Positions 20,159 through 29,900 of a DNA stretch of 64,000 bases are shown here, one piece after another. The DNA is taken from assembly GCF_029946145.1 (NCBI RefSeq), contig NZ_JAQSDY010000004.1:1-64000 (forward strand), in the 5' to 3' direction. A program made the position numbers and the translations under genes. The DNA comes from Brevundimonas sp. (GTDB lineage Bacteria; Pseudomonadota; Alphaproteobacteria; Caulobacterales; Caulobacteraceae). Within the stretch, counting starts at the first letter, position 1. The number at the start of each line of letters is the position of its first letter. The notes under the pieces are model-generated. The model saw only the letters and a list, made by a program, of their open reading frames with translations, was not told where the DNA came from and did not search any database.

Positions 20159-20800
20159 ATGAGCGCCCTCGCCAAGATCTGCGGCCTGACGACGCCGGAT
20201 GCGCTGGACGCCGCCCTCGCCGGGCGCGCGGCCTTCGTCGGGGCGGTGGTGTTCCCGAACAGCCCGCGCCACATCGAACCGCTGCACGCCGCGACCCTGT
20301 TCGAGCGGGCGCGGGGCAAGGCGAAGATCGTGGCGGTGACGGTGGACGCCGACGACGCCCTGCTGACCGAGATCGCCCTGATCCTGAAGCCGGACCTGAT
20401 CCAGCTGCACGGTCATGAGACGCGCGAGCGGGCCGAACGGGTGCGGATGCTGACGGGGGCGGGGATCATCAAGGTGCTGCCGATCCGGACGCATGAGGAT
20501 TTCGCGGAGGCGCACGACTGGGAGCCGTTCGCCGATCATCTGATGTTCGACGCGAAACCGCCCGAGGGATCGCATCTGCCGGGCGGGGTCGGGGCGCGGT
20601 TCGACTGGATGCTGCTGGCCGACCGGGCCTTCCGTCACCCGTGGTTCGTGGCCGGCGGGCTGACACCGGACAATGTGGCGCAGGCGATCCGGGTCTCTGG
20701 CGCGCCGCTGGTCGATGTGTCCTCTGGCGTGGAAAGCGCGCCGGGTGTTAAGGACCCGGCCCTGATCGCGGCCTTCCTCGAGGCGGTGCGGTCGGCCTGA
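20159..20800 (+). CDS. trpF: Phosphoribosylanthranilate isomerase
   Basis: A 213-residue TIM-barrel enzyme of tryptophan synthesis converting PRA to CdRP. The catalytic Cys is in KICGLTTPDAL near residue 8 and the general acid Asp corresponds to the MFDAKPP region near 128. The phosphate-binding loops (VAGGLTPDNV, VSSGVES) are intact. It starts the trpF-trpB-x-trpA-accD-folC cluster, 18 bp ahead of trpB. Confidence 0.96.
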   Translation: MSALAKICGLTTPDALDAALAGRAAFVGAVVFPNSPRHIEPLHAATLFERARGKAKIVAVTVDADDALLTEIALILKPDLIQLHGHETRERAERVRMLTGAGIIKVLPIRTHEDFAEAHDWEPFADHLMFDAKPPEGSHLPGGVGARFDWMLLADRAFRHPWFVAGGLTPDNVAQAIRVSGAPLVDVSSGVESAPGVKDPALIAAFLEAVRSA

Positions 20801-20818
20801 TTTCCGCCGCTCCCCTGC

Positions 20819-22048
20819 GTGAAAGCTTTCTCCGTGAACGCCATCATTCCGAACCAGTACGCCATGCCTGACGCCGAGGGCCGGTTCGGCCCCTATGGCG
20901 GACGGTTCGTGGCCGAGACGCTGATGCCGCTGATCCACGAGCTGGACGCGGCCTATGCGGCGGCCAAGGCGGATCCGAGCTTCCAGGCCGAGCTGGACGG
21001 TTTCCTGACCGACTATGTCGGCCGGCCCAGCCCCCTGTATCTGGCCGAACGGCTGACGGAGTATTACGGGGCCGCCGATATCTGGTTCAAGCGCGACGAG
21101 CTGAACCATACGGGCGCGCACAAGATCAACAACTGCATGGGTCAGATCCTGCTGGCCATGCGGATGGGCAAGACCCGGATCATCGCCGAGACCGGGGCCG
21201 GCCAGCACGGGGTGGCCACGGCGACGGTGTGCGCCCGCTTCGGCCTGAAATGCGTCGTCTATATGGGGGCCACCGACGTCGAGCGGCAGTCGCCCAACGT
21301 CTTCCGCATGAAGCTGCTGGGGGCCGAGGTCGTGCCGGTGACGGCGGGGCGGGCGACCCTCAAGGACGCCATGAACGAGGCGATGCGGGACTGGGTCACC
21401 AATGTCGAGGACACCTATTATCTGATCGGCACCGCCGCCGGGCCGCATCCCTATCCGGCCATGGTGCGCGACTTCCAGTCGGTGATCGGCAAGGAGACGC
21501 GGGCGGCGATGCTGGCGCGGCGGGGCAAGCTGCCCGACGCCTGCGTGGCGGCGATCGGCGGCGGATCCAACGCCATCGGCCTGTTTTATCCGTTCATCGA
21601 GGACGCCGGCGTGCGGCTGATCGGGGTAGAGGCGGCCGGGCGCGGGCTGGACGGCCCCGACCATGCGGCGAGCCTGCAGGGCGGACGGCCGGGGGTGCTG
21701 CACGGCAACCGCACCTATCTGCTGCAGGACGACGACGGTCAGATCCTGGAAGGCCATTCGATCTCGGCCGGGCTGGACTATCCCGGCATCGGTCCCGAAC
21801 ACGCCTGGCTGAAGGACATCGGCCGCGCCGAATACCGCGCCGCCACGGATGCCGAGGCGCTGGAGGCCTTCCAGCTGTGCTCGAAGCTGGAGGGGATCAT
21901 CCCCGCGCTGGAGCCCAGCCACGCCCTCGCCCGGGTGGGCGAGATCGCGAAGGAAGTGGGCAAGGGCGGCGATGTCGTGCTGAATATGTGCGGACGGGGC
22001 GACAAGGACATTTTCGCCGTGGCGAAACATCTGGGTGTGGAGTTGTAG
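20819..22048 (+). CDS. trpB: Tryptophan synthase beta chain
   Basis: The 409-residue PLP enzyme condenses indole with serine. The Schiff-base Lys is in [10 protein letters not shown] near residue 101 and the phosphate-binding loop is GGGSNAIG near 246. The Glu of AETGAGQHG near 121 is present. I kept the GTG at 20819; a second GTG five codons on is possible. An unrelated small gene separates it from trpA by starting three bases after its stop. Confidence 0.97.
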   Translation: MKAFSVNAIIPNQYAMPDAEGRFGPYGGRFVAETLMPLIHELDAAYAAAKADPSFQAELDGFLTDYVGRPSPLYLAERLTEYYGAADIWFKRDELNHTGAHKINNCMGQILLAMRMGKTRIIAETGAGQHGVATATVCARFGLKCVVYMGATDVERQSPNVFRMKLLGAEVVPVTAGRATLKDAMNEAMRDWVTNVEDTYYLIGTAAGPHPYPAMVRDFQSVIGKETRAAMLARRGKLPDACVAAIGGGSNAIGLFYPFIEDAGVRLIGVEAAGRGLDGPDHAASLQGGRPGVLHGNRTYLLQDDDGQILEGHSISAGLDYPGIGPEHAWLKDIGRAEYRAATDAEALEAFQLCSKLEGIIPALEPSHALARVGEIAKEVGKGGDVVLNMCGRGDKDIFAVAKHLGVEL

Positions 22049-22051
22049 ACT

Positions 22052-22501
22052 ATGAAGATCGTGATGCTGGCCGCCGCGGCGGCCCTGTTGGCCTCCCCCG
22101 CCCGGGCGCAGGAACCGGCGGCCCCGGCGGTCGTCTCGCCGGACGCCATGGTGCTGCCGGGCGCGACCCTGGCCCCCGATTGCGGCAATCTGTACGGCCT
22201 GGCCGGCCGCGCCTTCTGCGTCAGCGCCCCGCTGGCGGGGATCAGCGCGCTCGCCGAGGCCTATGTCGCCGACCTGCAGACCAAGGGCTGGCTTCCGGCC
22301 GGCGGCGACGAGAACCGCGTGGTCTTCGTGCGTCGGCGCGACACCGGCGGCTGCGACGGTCTGCAGATGCAGGCCTTCTACGACACCTCCGGCCCGGCCA
22401 GCCCGGCGTCGCTGGGCTATCTGGGCTTCGGCCCGATCCAGGGGGACGTCTGCGCCGCCCAGCCGACGGCCCCGGCGGCGACGGTCCCGCCGGCGCAATG
22501 A
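22052..22501 (+). CDS. Secreted hypothetical protein between trpB and trpA
   Basis: The 149-residue product has a clear Sec signal peptide (MKIVMLAAAAALLASPARAQ). The mature region is small, with four cysteines (in PDCGN, AFCVS, GGCDG, DVCAA) that could form two disulfides in the periplasm. It has a Pro/Ala-rich tail. I do not recognise the family. It starts 3 bp after trpB, and its stop overlaps the trpA start (ATGA), so it is translated inside the trp operon although it looks unrelated to tryptophan synthesis. Confidence 0.8.
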   Translation: MKIVMLAAAAALLASPARAQEPAAPAVVSPDAMVLPGATLAPDCGNLYGLAGRAFCVSAPLAGISALAEAYVADLQTKGWLPAGGDENRVVFVRRRDTGGCDGLQMQAFYDTSGPASPASLGYLGFGPIQGDVCAAQPTAPAATVPPAQ

Positions 22502-23328
22502 CCACGGCGCGTATCGACGCCCGCTTCGCCGCGCTGAAGGCCGAGGGCCGGGCCGGGTTCGTGGCCTATGTGATGGCCGGCGATCCGACGCGCGAGCAGG
22601 CGCTGGAGATCCTGCGCGGCCTGCCGGGCGCGGGAGCGGACATCATCGAGCTGGGATTCCCGTTCTCGGACCCGATGGCCGAGGGACCGCCGATCCAGCG
22701 CGCGGCCCTGCGCGGGTTGAAGGCCGGGCTGACGCTGAAGGGGACGCTGGCGCTGGCCGCGGACTTCCGCGCCGGCGACGCCGACACGCCGGTGATCCTG
22801 ATGGGCTATCTCAATCCGATCGAGACATACGGCTATGACGCCTTCGCCCGCGACGCGGCGGCCAGCGGCGTGGACGGGCTGATCGTCGTGGACTGCCCGC
22901 CGGAAGAGGCCGGGCCGCTCTCGGACGCGCTGGACGCCGCCCAGGTGTCGCTGATCCGGCTGGCCACGCCGACGTCGGACGACGCACGCCTGAAGATCAT
23001 CGCCGAGCGGACCTCGGGCTTCGTCTATTATGTCTCGGTCGCGGGCGTGACCGGGGTCAAGGAGGCGCAGGCCGTGTCAGTCGCCCCGGCGGTGGAGCGT
23101 GTGCGCAAGGCCTCGGGCCTGCCGGTGGCGGTCGGTTTCGGGGTGAAGACGCCGGAACGGGCCGCCGAGATCGCCCGCGTGGCCGATGCGGTGGTCGCCG
23201 GCTCGGTGCTGGTGGACGAGGTGGCGGCGGCCCTTGAGGCGAACGAACCCGCCGCGGGGCGGGTTCTGGCGAAGGTGCGATCCCTCGCCGACGCGGTCCG
23301 GGGTGCGCGCATCCGAGAAAGCGTCTAA
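22498..23328 (+). CDS. trpA: Tryptophan synthase alpha chain
   Basis: A 276-residue TIM-barrel subunit that releases indole from indole-3-glycerol phosphate. The catalytic Glu is in IELGFPFSDPMAEGPPIQ near residue 50 and the catalytic Asp corresponds to YLNPIETYGYDAF. The phosphate loop VGFGVKTPE near 212 is intact. The start overlaps the preceding secreted hypothetical gene by 4 bp, and accD follows after 9 bp. Confidence 0.96.
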   Translation: MTTARIDARFAALKAEGRAGFVAYVMAGDPTREQALEILRGLPGAGADIIELGFPFSDPMAEGPPIQRAALRGLKAGLTLKGTLALAADFRAGDADTPVILMGYLNPIETYGYDAFARDAAASGVDGLIVVDCPPEEAGPLSDALDAAQVSLIRLATPTSDDARLKIIAERTSGFVYYVSVAGVTGVKEAQAVSVAPAVERVRKASGLPVAVGFGVKTPERAAEIARVADAVVAGSVLVDEVAAALEANEPAAGRVLAKVRSLADAVRGARIRESV

Positions 23329-23337
23329 AGCGCCGCC

Positions 23338-24231
23338 ATGGTCGACAAGAACAAACCTCCACAAGAGAAGCGCGGCGGCTGGCTGAGCCGCTTCGCCCCC
23401 GGCGTGCGCAAGATCGTCAGCCGGCGCGACACGCCAGACAATCTCTGGGTCAAGGACCCCGACACGGGCGAGATGCTGTATCGGCCGGATCTGGAGAACT
23501 CGCTCTGGGTGACGCCGTCGGGCCGCCATATGCGCATCAACGCCGAGCAACGGCTGCGCTACACCTTCGACGACGGGGCCTTTGAGGCCATCGACACGCC
23601 CGACGTGCCCGAGGACCCGCTGAAATTCTCGGACGGCAAGCCGTACAAGGAGCGTCTGGCCGCCGCCCGCAAGGCCGCGGGCCGCAAGGACACCATGGCC
23701 ATCGGCTTCGGCGAGCTGGACGGCACGCCCGCGGTGGTGATCGTCCAGGACTTCAGCTTCATGGGCGGATCGCTGGGCATGGCGGCGGGCGAGGCCTTCA
23801 TCGCCGCGGCCCGGGCGGCTGTCGGGCGGGGCGTGCCCCTGGTCTGTTACACCGCCGCCGGCGGGGCCCGGATGCAGGAGGGCGCGCTCAGCCTGATGCA
23901 GATGGCGCGCACCACCCTGGCCATCCAGGAGCTGAAGGCGGCGCAGCTGCCGTTCGTCGTGGTGCTGACCGATCCGACGACGGGCGGGGTCACCGCCAGC
24001 TACGCCATGCTGGGCGACGTGCACCTGGCCGAGCCCGGGGCGCTGATCGGCTTCGCCGGCCCGCGCGTGATCGAGGCGACGATCCGCGAGAAGCTGCCGC
24101 CGGGCTTCCAGCGCGCCGAATATCTGCAGGAAAAGGGCATGGTCGACCGCGTGGTCGCCCGTGAGGACCTGCCCAAGGTGCTGGGCCAGATCCTGTCGAT
24201 GCTGATGGGCGGACGGCGCCGGGCGGCCTGA
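23338..24231 (+). CDS. accD: Acetyl-CoA carboxylase carboxyltransferase beta subunit
   Basis: A 297-residue AccD of normal length with the crotonase-like core (TIGFGELDG-type strand near 120, SFMGGSLGMAAGEAF near 138, GGARMQEG near 178). It transfers carboxyl from biotin to acetyl-CoA, the first step of fatty acid synthesis. The N-terminal zinc ribbon is unusual: the four family Cys positions read KDPDT and VTPSGRH, so no zinc ligands remain. It lies between trpA and folC, 5 bp from folC. Confidence 0.96.
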   Translation: MVDKNKPPQEKRGGWLSRFAPGVRKIVSRRDTPDNLWVKDPDTGEMLYRPDLENSLWVTPSGRHMRINAEQRLRYTFDDGAFEAIDTPDVPEDPLKFSDGKPYKERLAAARKAAGRKDTMAIGFGELDGTPAVVIVQDFSFMGGSLGMAAGEAFIAAARAAVGRGVPLVCYTAAGGARMQEGALSLMQMARTTLAIQELKAAQLPFVVVLTDPTTGGVTASYAMLGDVHLAEPGALIGFAGPRVIEATIREKLPPGFQRAEYLQEKGMVDRVVAREDLPKVLGQILSMLMGGRRRAA

Positions 24232-24236
24232 GCGCC

Positions 24237-25511
24237 GTGGACCCGATCTCCGAACGCCTGAGGGCGCGCCATCCCCAGCGCATCGACCTGTCGCTGGACC
24301 GGATGAAGGTGCTGTGCGCCGCCCTGGGCGATCCGCAGCACAAACTGCCGCCCGTGGTCCATGTGGCGGGCACCAACGGCAAGGGCTCGACCGTCGCCTT
24401 CATCCGCGCCATCGCCGAGGCGGCGGGCCTGCGCGTCCATGCCTATACCTCGCCGCATCTGGTCCGGTTCAACGAACGCATCCGGCTGAACGGCAGGCTG
24501 ATCGGGGACGCGGCGCTGAATGACATCCTCGACCGGATCGAGGCGCTGGATGTCGAGGCGACGGTGTTCGAAAGCACGACCGCGGCCGCCTTCGTCGCCA
24601 TGAGCGAGACGCGCGCCGATCTGGCCATCGTCGAGGTCGGTCTGGGCGGCGTGCTGGACGCCACCAATGTGATCGAGCGGCCCTTGCTGAGCGTTATCGC
24701 TCCGGTGGATCTGGACCATGCGGAATTCCTGGGGACCTCCCTGCGCGGGGTGGCGGCCGAGAAGGCGGGCATACTGAAGCCGGGCGCGCGCGGCTTGATC
24801 GCGCGGCAGTCGGAGGAGGCGATGGCGGTCATCGAGGCGGCGGCGCGGGCTGTTCACGCGCCCCTGACCGTCATGGGCGTGGATTTCGACGCCTGGGCCG
24901 AGCGCGGCGGCATGGCCTTTCAGGATCAGGAGCGGTTCCTCGACCTGCCGGCGCCGGCCCTGGTCGGGCCGCACCAGATCGCCAACGCCGGCCTGGCGAT
25001 CGCCGTGGCGCTGGAGCTGGACCTGCCCGAGACAGCGATCGCCGAAGGCCTGCGCACCGTGCGCTGGCCCGCGCGTCTGCAGCGGCTGACGGCCGGCCCC
25101 CATGGCGAGGCGGCGCGCGCGGCCGACGCCGAGCTGTGGCTGGACGGCGGGCACAATCCACACGCGGCCCGCGCGCTGGCGGAGGCCCTGGCCGAGCGTC
25201 AGGCCAAGGCGCCGCGCCCATTGGCCCTGATCGTCGGCATGCTGGCCAACAAGGACGCCGGGGGCTTCTTCGAGGCGCTGAAGATGTCCGGGGCGGCCAT
25301 TTTCACCGTGCCGTTCGAGGGCGCCGCGGCCGAGCCGGAAGCGCTGGCCGCCGTCGCGCGCGGTCACGGTCTGGGCGCGACGGCCTGCGCGTCAGTCGAC
25401 GAGGCGCTGGAACGAGCCCTGCGGCTGGGCGCGGGGCGGGTGGCGATCTGCGGCTCGCTGTACCTCGCCGGCGAGGTGCTGGGCGCGGCGCGGGAAACCT
25501 GGCCGGATTAG
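24237..25511 (+). CDS. folC: Bifunctional folylpolyglutamate/dihydrofolate synthase
   Basis: A 424-residue Mur-ligase-fold enzyme. The P-loop is HVAGTNGKGSTVAF near residues 42-55 and the FolC signature is EVGLGGVLDATNV near 137. DHAEFLG supplies the His/Asp that follow. It adds glutamates to folates and forms dihydrofolate from dihydropteroate. The GTG start lies 5 bp after accD. It is the last gene of the trp-acc-fol cluster, convergent with the secreted paralogue pair. Confidence 0.95.
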   Translation: MDPISERLRARHPQRIDLSLDRMKVLCAALGDPQHKLPPVVHVAGTNGKGSTVAFIRAIAEAAGLRVHAYTSPHLVRFNERIRLNGRLIGDAALNDILDRIEALDVEATVFESTTAAAFVAMSETRADLAIVEVGLGGVLDATNVIERPLLSVIAPVDLDHAEFLGTSLRGVAAEKAGILKPGARGLIARQSEEAMAVIEAAARAVHAPLTVMGVDFDAWAERGGMAFQDQERFLDLPAPALVGPHQIANAGLAIAVALELDLPETAIAEGLRTVRWPARLQRLTAGPHGEAARAADAELWLDGGHNPHAARALAEALAERQAKAPRPLALIVGMLANKDAGGFFEALKMSGAAIFTVPFEGAAAEPEALAAVARGHGLGATACASVDEALERALRLGAGRVAICGSLYLAGEVLGAARETWPD

Positions 25512-25518
25512 AACGCGG

Positions 25519-25833
25519 TCAGCGGGGTACGCCCCCGATGCCGGGCGTGGGGATCGTGAAGGTGTCCGGGATTTTGACGCGTTGCATCGCGCTCATGAAC
25601 TCCCGGGCTTGCTGGTCCTGGGCGGCCCCGGCTCGGGGAACGTCGCGGCACACGCGCTGCTGCATGTTCGATCCCGTGGCGCGCTCCAGCCGGCAGACAC
25701 GGCGGGTGTCGCCTTCCGGTCCTTCCGGCGCGTCGGCGGGGCGAGCCTCCGCAGGGGGCGGCGTCGAGGCGATGACGGCCACCTGGCCGCCGTCGAAGAA
25801 CAGGGTGGCGGTGATCAGCGCGGCGGTCAGCAT
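25519..25833 (-). CDS. Small secreted cysteine-containing protein, copy 1
   Basis: A 104-residue protein with a signal-like N terminus (MLTAALITATLFF). Its core is DTRRVCRLERATGSNMQQRV followed by Cys-Arg-Asp, with two Cys that could pair. It is a close paralogue of the gene at 26043-26348. The family resembles short periplasmic proteins of Caulobacterales and sphingomonads with a CRxxxxTGSxM motif; no function is assigned. I placed the start at the ATG of the signal sequence (25833) rather than the upstream extension. Confidence 0.7.
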   Translation of the reverse strand: MLTAALITATLFFDGGQVAVIASTPPPAEARPADAPEGPEGDTRRVCRLERATGSNMQQRVCRDVPRAGAAQDQQAREFMSAMQRVKIPDTFTIPTPGIGGVPR

Positions 25834-26042
25834 GGGCTTCGGCTCCAACGGTCCGTTCGGCTTGGGATGGCGCCGATCAGTCCGGATCGGGCGAGCCACC
25901 GGGCGAATTTGAACACCTGCCGCGATCTACGCAGGGCCACGCGCCGTGTTCGCGCAGAATTCGGGAGGTTTGGACACGATCCGATGATGCCGTGGGGCAG
26001 ATCATCAAACCGCCGCCGGCCAGTGGCCGGACCCAGGCAGGG

Positions 26043-26348
26043 TCAGCTGCCGTTCGGGCCCCCGGGCGTCGCCGCCACGCCCTCATCCGGGAAGCGGACG
26101 CGCTGCAGATTGCGCATGAATTCGCGGGTCTGCTGATCCTGGAACCCGGCGCGGCGAATGTCGCGGCAGACGCGCTGCTGCATGTTCGAGCCCGTGGCCC
26201 GCTCCAGGCGGCAGACGCGGCGGGTGTCGCCCTCGGGGCCGGCCGGCGCTCCGGCCGGACGGGCCTCGGCCGGGGCGGGCGTCGAGGCGATGACGGTCAC
26301 CTGTCCGCCAGCGAGCAGGGCGGCGGCGATGAGAGCGGCGGTCAGCAT
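26043..26348 (-). CDS. Small secreted cysteine-containing protein, copy 2
   Basis: The 101-residue paralogue of the preceding gene shares the signal sequence start (MLTAALIAAALLAGG) and an identical 20-plus-residue core around CRLERATGSNMQQRVC. The C-terminal tails differ (QRVRFPDEGVAATPGG here). The two copies lie in the same orientation 209 bp apart, a local tandem duplication with diverging ends. Function is unknown. Confidence 0.7.
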   Translation of the reverse strand: MLTAALIAAALLAGGQVTVIASTPAPAEARPAGAPAGPEGDTRRVCRLERATGSNMQQRVCRDIRRAGFQDQQTREFMRNLQRVRFPDEGVAATPGGPNGS

Positions 26349-26417
26349 GGCGCGAAACTCCAGCGGTCCTTCAGTCTGAAGAGGGCAGGAGAACACCGAT
26401 CGTCGGCAGGAGCAAAT

Positions 26418-26437
26418 CCGGGGCTGTTCAACCCCGG
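26418..26437 (-). terminator. Hairpin after trxA
   Basis: CCGGGG (26418-26423) and CCCCGG (26432-26437) flank an 8-base loop, 6 bp past the trxA stop. In the trxA direction it is followed by ATTTGC, a weak T-run. It may end the addB-addA-trxA transcript. Confidence 0.5.
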
Positions 26438-26442
26438 CGGGA

Positions 26443-26781
26443 TCAGGCGGCGGTCGTTCCGATGCCGGATTCGGCCAGCCATTCGAGAATCTTGCCCTTG
26501 GGCATGGCGCCGACCTTCATCGAGGCCATCTGACCGTCCTTGAACAGCATCAGGGTCGGAATCCCCTTCACGCCCAATTTCGAGGGGACCATGGGGCTGT
26601 CATCGATATTGATCTTGGCGATGACCAGCTGGCCCGCCAGGTCGTCGGCGATCTGTTCCAGCGCCGGACCGATCTGTTTGCACGGGCCGCACCATTCGGC
26701 CCAGAAGTCGACCAGCACGGGCTTTGACGCCTTCAGAACGTCGGCGTCGAAGCTGTCGTCGGTGACCTTGATGGTGGCCAT
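26443..26781 (-). CDS. trxA: Thioredoxin
   Basis: A 112-residue classical thioredoxin. The redox site is FWAEWCGPCKQIGP near residues 25-38, and the cis-Pro follows in VKGIPTLMLFKDG near 74. It reduces disulfides in the cytosol. It lies 135 bp downstream of addA on the same strand and may be in the same transcription unit or have its own promoter. Confidence 0.97.
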   Translation of the reverse strand: MATIKVTDDSFDADVLKASKPVLVDFWAEWCGPCKQIGPALEQIADDLAGQLVIAKINIDDSPMVPSKLGVKGIPTLMLFKDGQMASMKVGAMPKGKILEWLAESGIGTTAA

Positions 26782-26916
26782 GCGGATATTCCTGTCTGGC
26801 GCCGCCGTGGGCGGACGCGGATGCCCGGCCGCCCGGATTCATGTGATTCCGGCCCGGTTACCCACGATGTGGGATGTCCCGGCGTGCAAATCAACGCGGA
26901 TCTTCGGACGAGGCCG

Positions 26917-29900
26917 TCATCCGTCCAGGGCGGCCTGCAACAGGGCGGCGGGCACGGGCATCAGACGCGGCCCGTCGGTCCAGACCAGCGCCGCCTCGAC
27001 CGTCCGGTCGGGATAGAGCCGGGCCAGCACCGAGGCGTAGACGGCCATCTGCAGCACATAGGCCGGGTCGGCGTCCTCGATCCGGTTCGGGGCCGGGCGG
27101 TTGGTCTTGTAGTCCACCACCAGCACGCGGTCCGGCGTCACCACCAGCCGGTCCATGCGTCCCGAGATCGGGAAATCGCCGATCGAGCCCGTCAGGGCGA
27201 CCTCCGGACGGGAGCCGGGCCCGAACACGGGGGCGAACCGGGCGTCGTCGAGGACGGCGAAGGCCGCGGTGGTCATTTCGCCGCGGGCCGCGTCGTCAAG
27301 GTCCCGCTCACGGGACAGGATGCGGTGAGCGGCGCCGGCTCTCTCCGGCGGGGCGATGTCCGGCAGGCGTTCCAGCAGCCGGTGGATCAGGTCGCCGCGG
27401 CGGAAACGGCCAAGGGGGGCGCCGGGTCCGGCCGTGGTCGCCAGCGGCGAGGGGGCGGGAATGCGCACCGTTTCTTCCATCCTGGACGGCGAGGCGAACC
27501 GGGCCGCGCTGTCCGGGGCGGGCGGGGTGCGCGCCCAGGGGGGAATCGCCGCCGACGCGGGACGGGGCGCGATCCCCGCGGCGAGGGTCCCGGGATCCAC
27601 GCCGAAGCGCAGCACGCCGTCGCCGATGTCACGGACGTTCAGCGGATCGTCGTCGCCCAGTCGCTGGAAGGTTTCGGCGATGACGCTCCACCAGCTGCCG
27701 GCCTCGAACCCTTCCTCGGGACGGCGGACGGCCCGGCCCATGACGACCAGCCGGTCGCGGGCGCGGGTCAGGGCGACATAGAGCAGGCGCAGGGTCTCGG
27801 CGTCGGTGCGGGCGACGCGGGCGTCACGCGCGGCCTTCGAGGCGGGGCAGTCGTCCTTCGCCGAACCGGGGCACATCAGCCAGCCCTCGCCCTCCTCGCC
27901 CTCCTCGTTCGCCGAGGGCATCAGGGTCGGGCCCTGCGGTTTGGCGCGCGAGGTGGTGTCGGGGAGGATGACGATGGGCGCCTCCAGCCCCTTGGCCCCG
28001 TGCACGGTCATGACGCGGACCTCGTTGCGGGCCCCCTCCATCTCGCGCTTGACCTCGACGTCGGCGGCTTCCAGCAGGGAGACGCAGGTCTCCAGATCGA
28101 CGCCGCCCCGGTCCTCGGCGGCCAGGACCTGGGCCAGGGTCTCGTCGATCGCCTCCTCGGCCTCACGGCCCAGCCGGGCGAGGATGCGGGCGCGGCCCGA
28201 GACGCCGGTCTCGTCGACCCGGTTCAGCAGGCTGGAGAAGAAGGCGAACGGATCGCGGTCGCGGGCGTCCAGGGCGGCCTGGACGAAGTCGCGGGCGCGG
28301 CCCCACTGCGGCTGGTCCCCGGCCCGCAGCTGCAGTTCGCGCCACAGCGACCGGCCCGCGCGGCCCTCCTTGTCGGCCAGGGGATAGAGGCTGTGCGGAT
28401 CGCCGAAATCGGTCACGTCGCAGAAGGGGCTGCGCAGGACCTCGGCGAGGCTGAGATCGTCGTCGGGATAGAGGGCGAAACGGGCCACGGCGATCAGGTC
28501 GTCGAAGACGATATGGCTGCTGAGCTTCAGCCGGTCGGCGCCGGCCACGGGCACGGCCTCGGCCTTGAGGGCGCGGATGATCTCCTCGAACAGGGCGTCG
28601 CGGCGTCGGACCAGCACGAGGAAGTCGCCCCACCGGGCCGGACGCATTCCCTCCGGCGCGTGGCGGTCATGGACGGCGCTCCCGGCCTCGACCTGTTTGC
28701 GGATGTCGCGCGCGAGGGCCTGGGCCAGCTGTTTGCGGCCGCTGCGGGCGTCTTCCTTGTCGACGGGGGCGTTCCAGGCCTCGCGGTCGGGCGTGACGGG
28801 ATCGCGGAACAGGGGCCACAGGTCGACGGCGCCGTGCTGGCCGACGCGAGCGGGATGGTGGGTCGGGATGTCGCCCGCCACGCCGACAAGGGCGCGGGTC
28901 CGCTCGGGCCCCTCGAAGGACGCATCGACGAAGGCCAGCACTTCCTCGGTGGAGCGGAAGGAGGTGTCGAGCGGCACCTCCTCGAACGGGCGTCCCGCGC
29001 CGCGGGCCAGCGCCTCATAGGCCTGGGCCTCCTGCCGCAGGCGTTCGGGGCGGGCGCCCTGGAAGGAGTAGATCGACTGTTTCTCGTCGCCCACCGCGAA
29101 GACGGTGCGCGGGATGCGGGGGACGGTCTCGCCCCGGCGCGGCGCGCCCTCGCCCGAGAAGAACTCCTCGGTCAGGGCCTTGAAGATGGCCCACTGGTCG
29201 GGGGCGGTGTCCTGGGCCTCGTCGACGAGGACGTGTTCAATGCCGCCGTCCAGCTTGAACAGCACCCAGGCGGCGGAGGCCCGCCGGGTCAGCAGATCGA
29301 CGGTGCGGACGACGAGATCGGAGAAGTCGAGCGCGCCCTGCCGGGTCTTGGCGGTTTCGTAAAAGGCGGCGTGGGCGTTGGCGAGAGTCAGGGCCTTGAT
29401 CGTGTCGTCGGCGACTTTCGCGGCCCGCATGCGGTCGAGGACGGCGCAGTATTTGAGCGAGACGGAGTCGAGCCAGGCCGCGGCCGCCGGCGGGGCGCTC
29501 TTCGTGCCGAATTTGGTCCGCGCCTCGCCCTTCGAGTCGATGAAGAGGGGCTTCATGGCGGCGAGGCTGGAGTGGGGCGGGACCGCCTCGCGCATCTGGG
29601 CGGCGATCTTCCGGTCGTTGGCCGAGCCGGTGGCGAAACCGTCAGCGGCGGCGCGCCAGGCGGCGGGATCGAGCCAGTTCAGGAAGTCGCTTTCGATCGC
29701 GGCGGGAGTCTCGTCTTCCGAAACACCGGCGAGGATGTGCGGGCCGGGGGCGGCGCCGGAGGTCCAGCGGTCGATATAGGCGACCAGCTTGCCGCGCTCG
29801 GCCTCGATCATGGCCAGCAGGGCGTGGAAGGCCTTCCAGTCCAGCTCGACCGCGAAATGGGCGTAGGCGGCGCCGAGACGGCCGTCGGGATCCTTCAGCG

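Noticed and set aside
20042-22498. Very long minus-strand open frame over trpB
   Set aside because: Its translation lacks family motifs and covers trpF, trpB and the small secreted gene, which have clear motifs. High GC produces such antisense frames.
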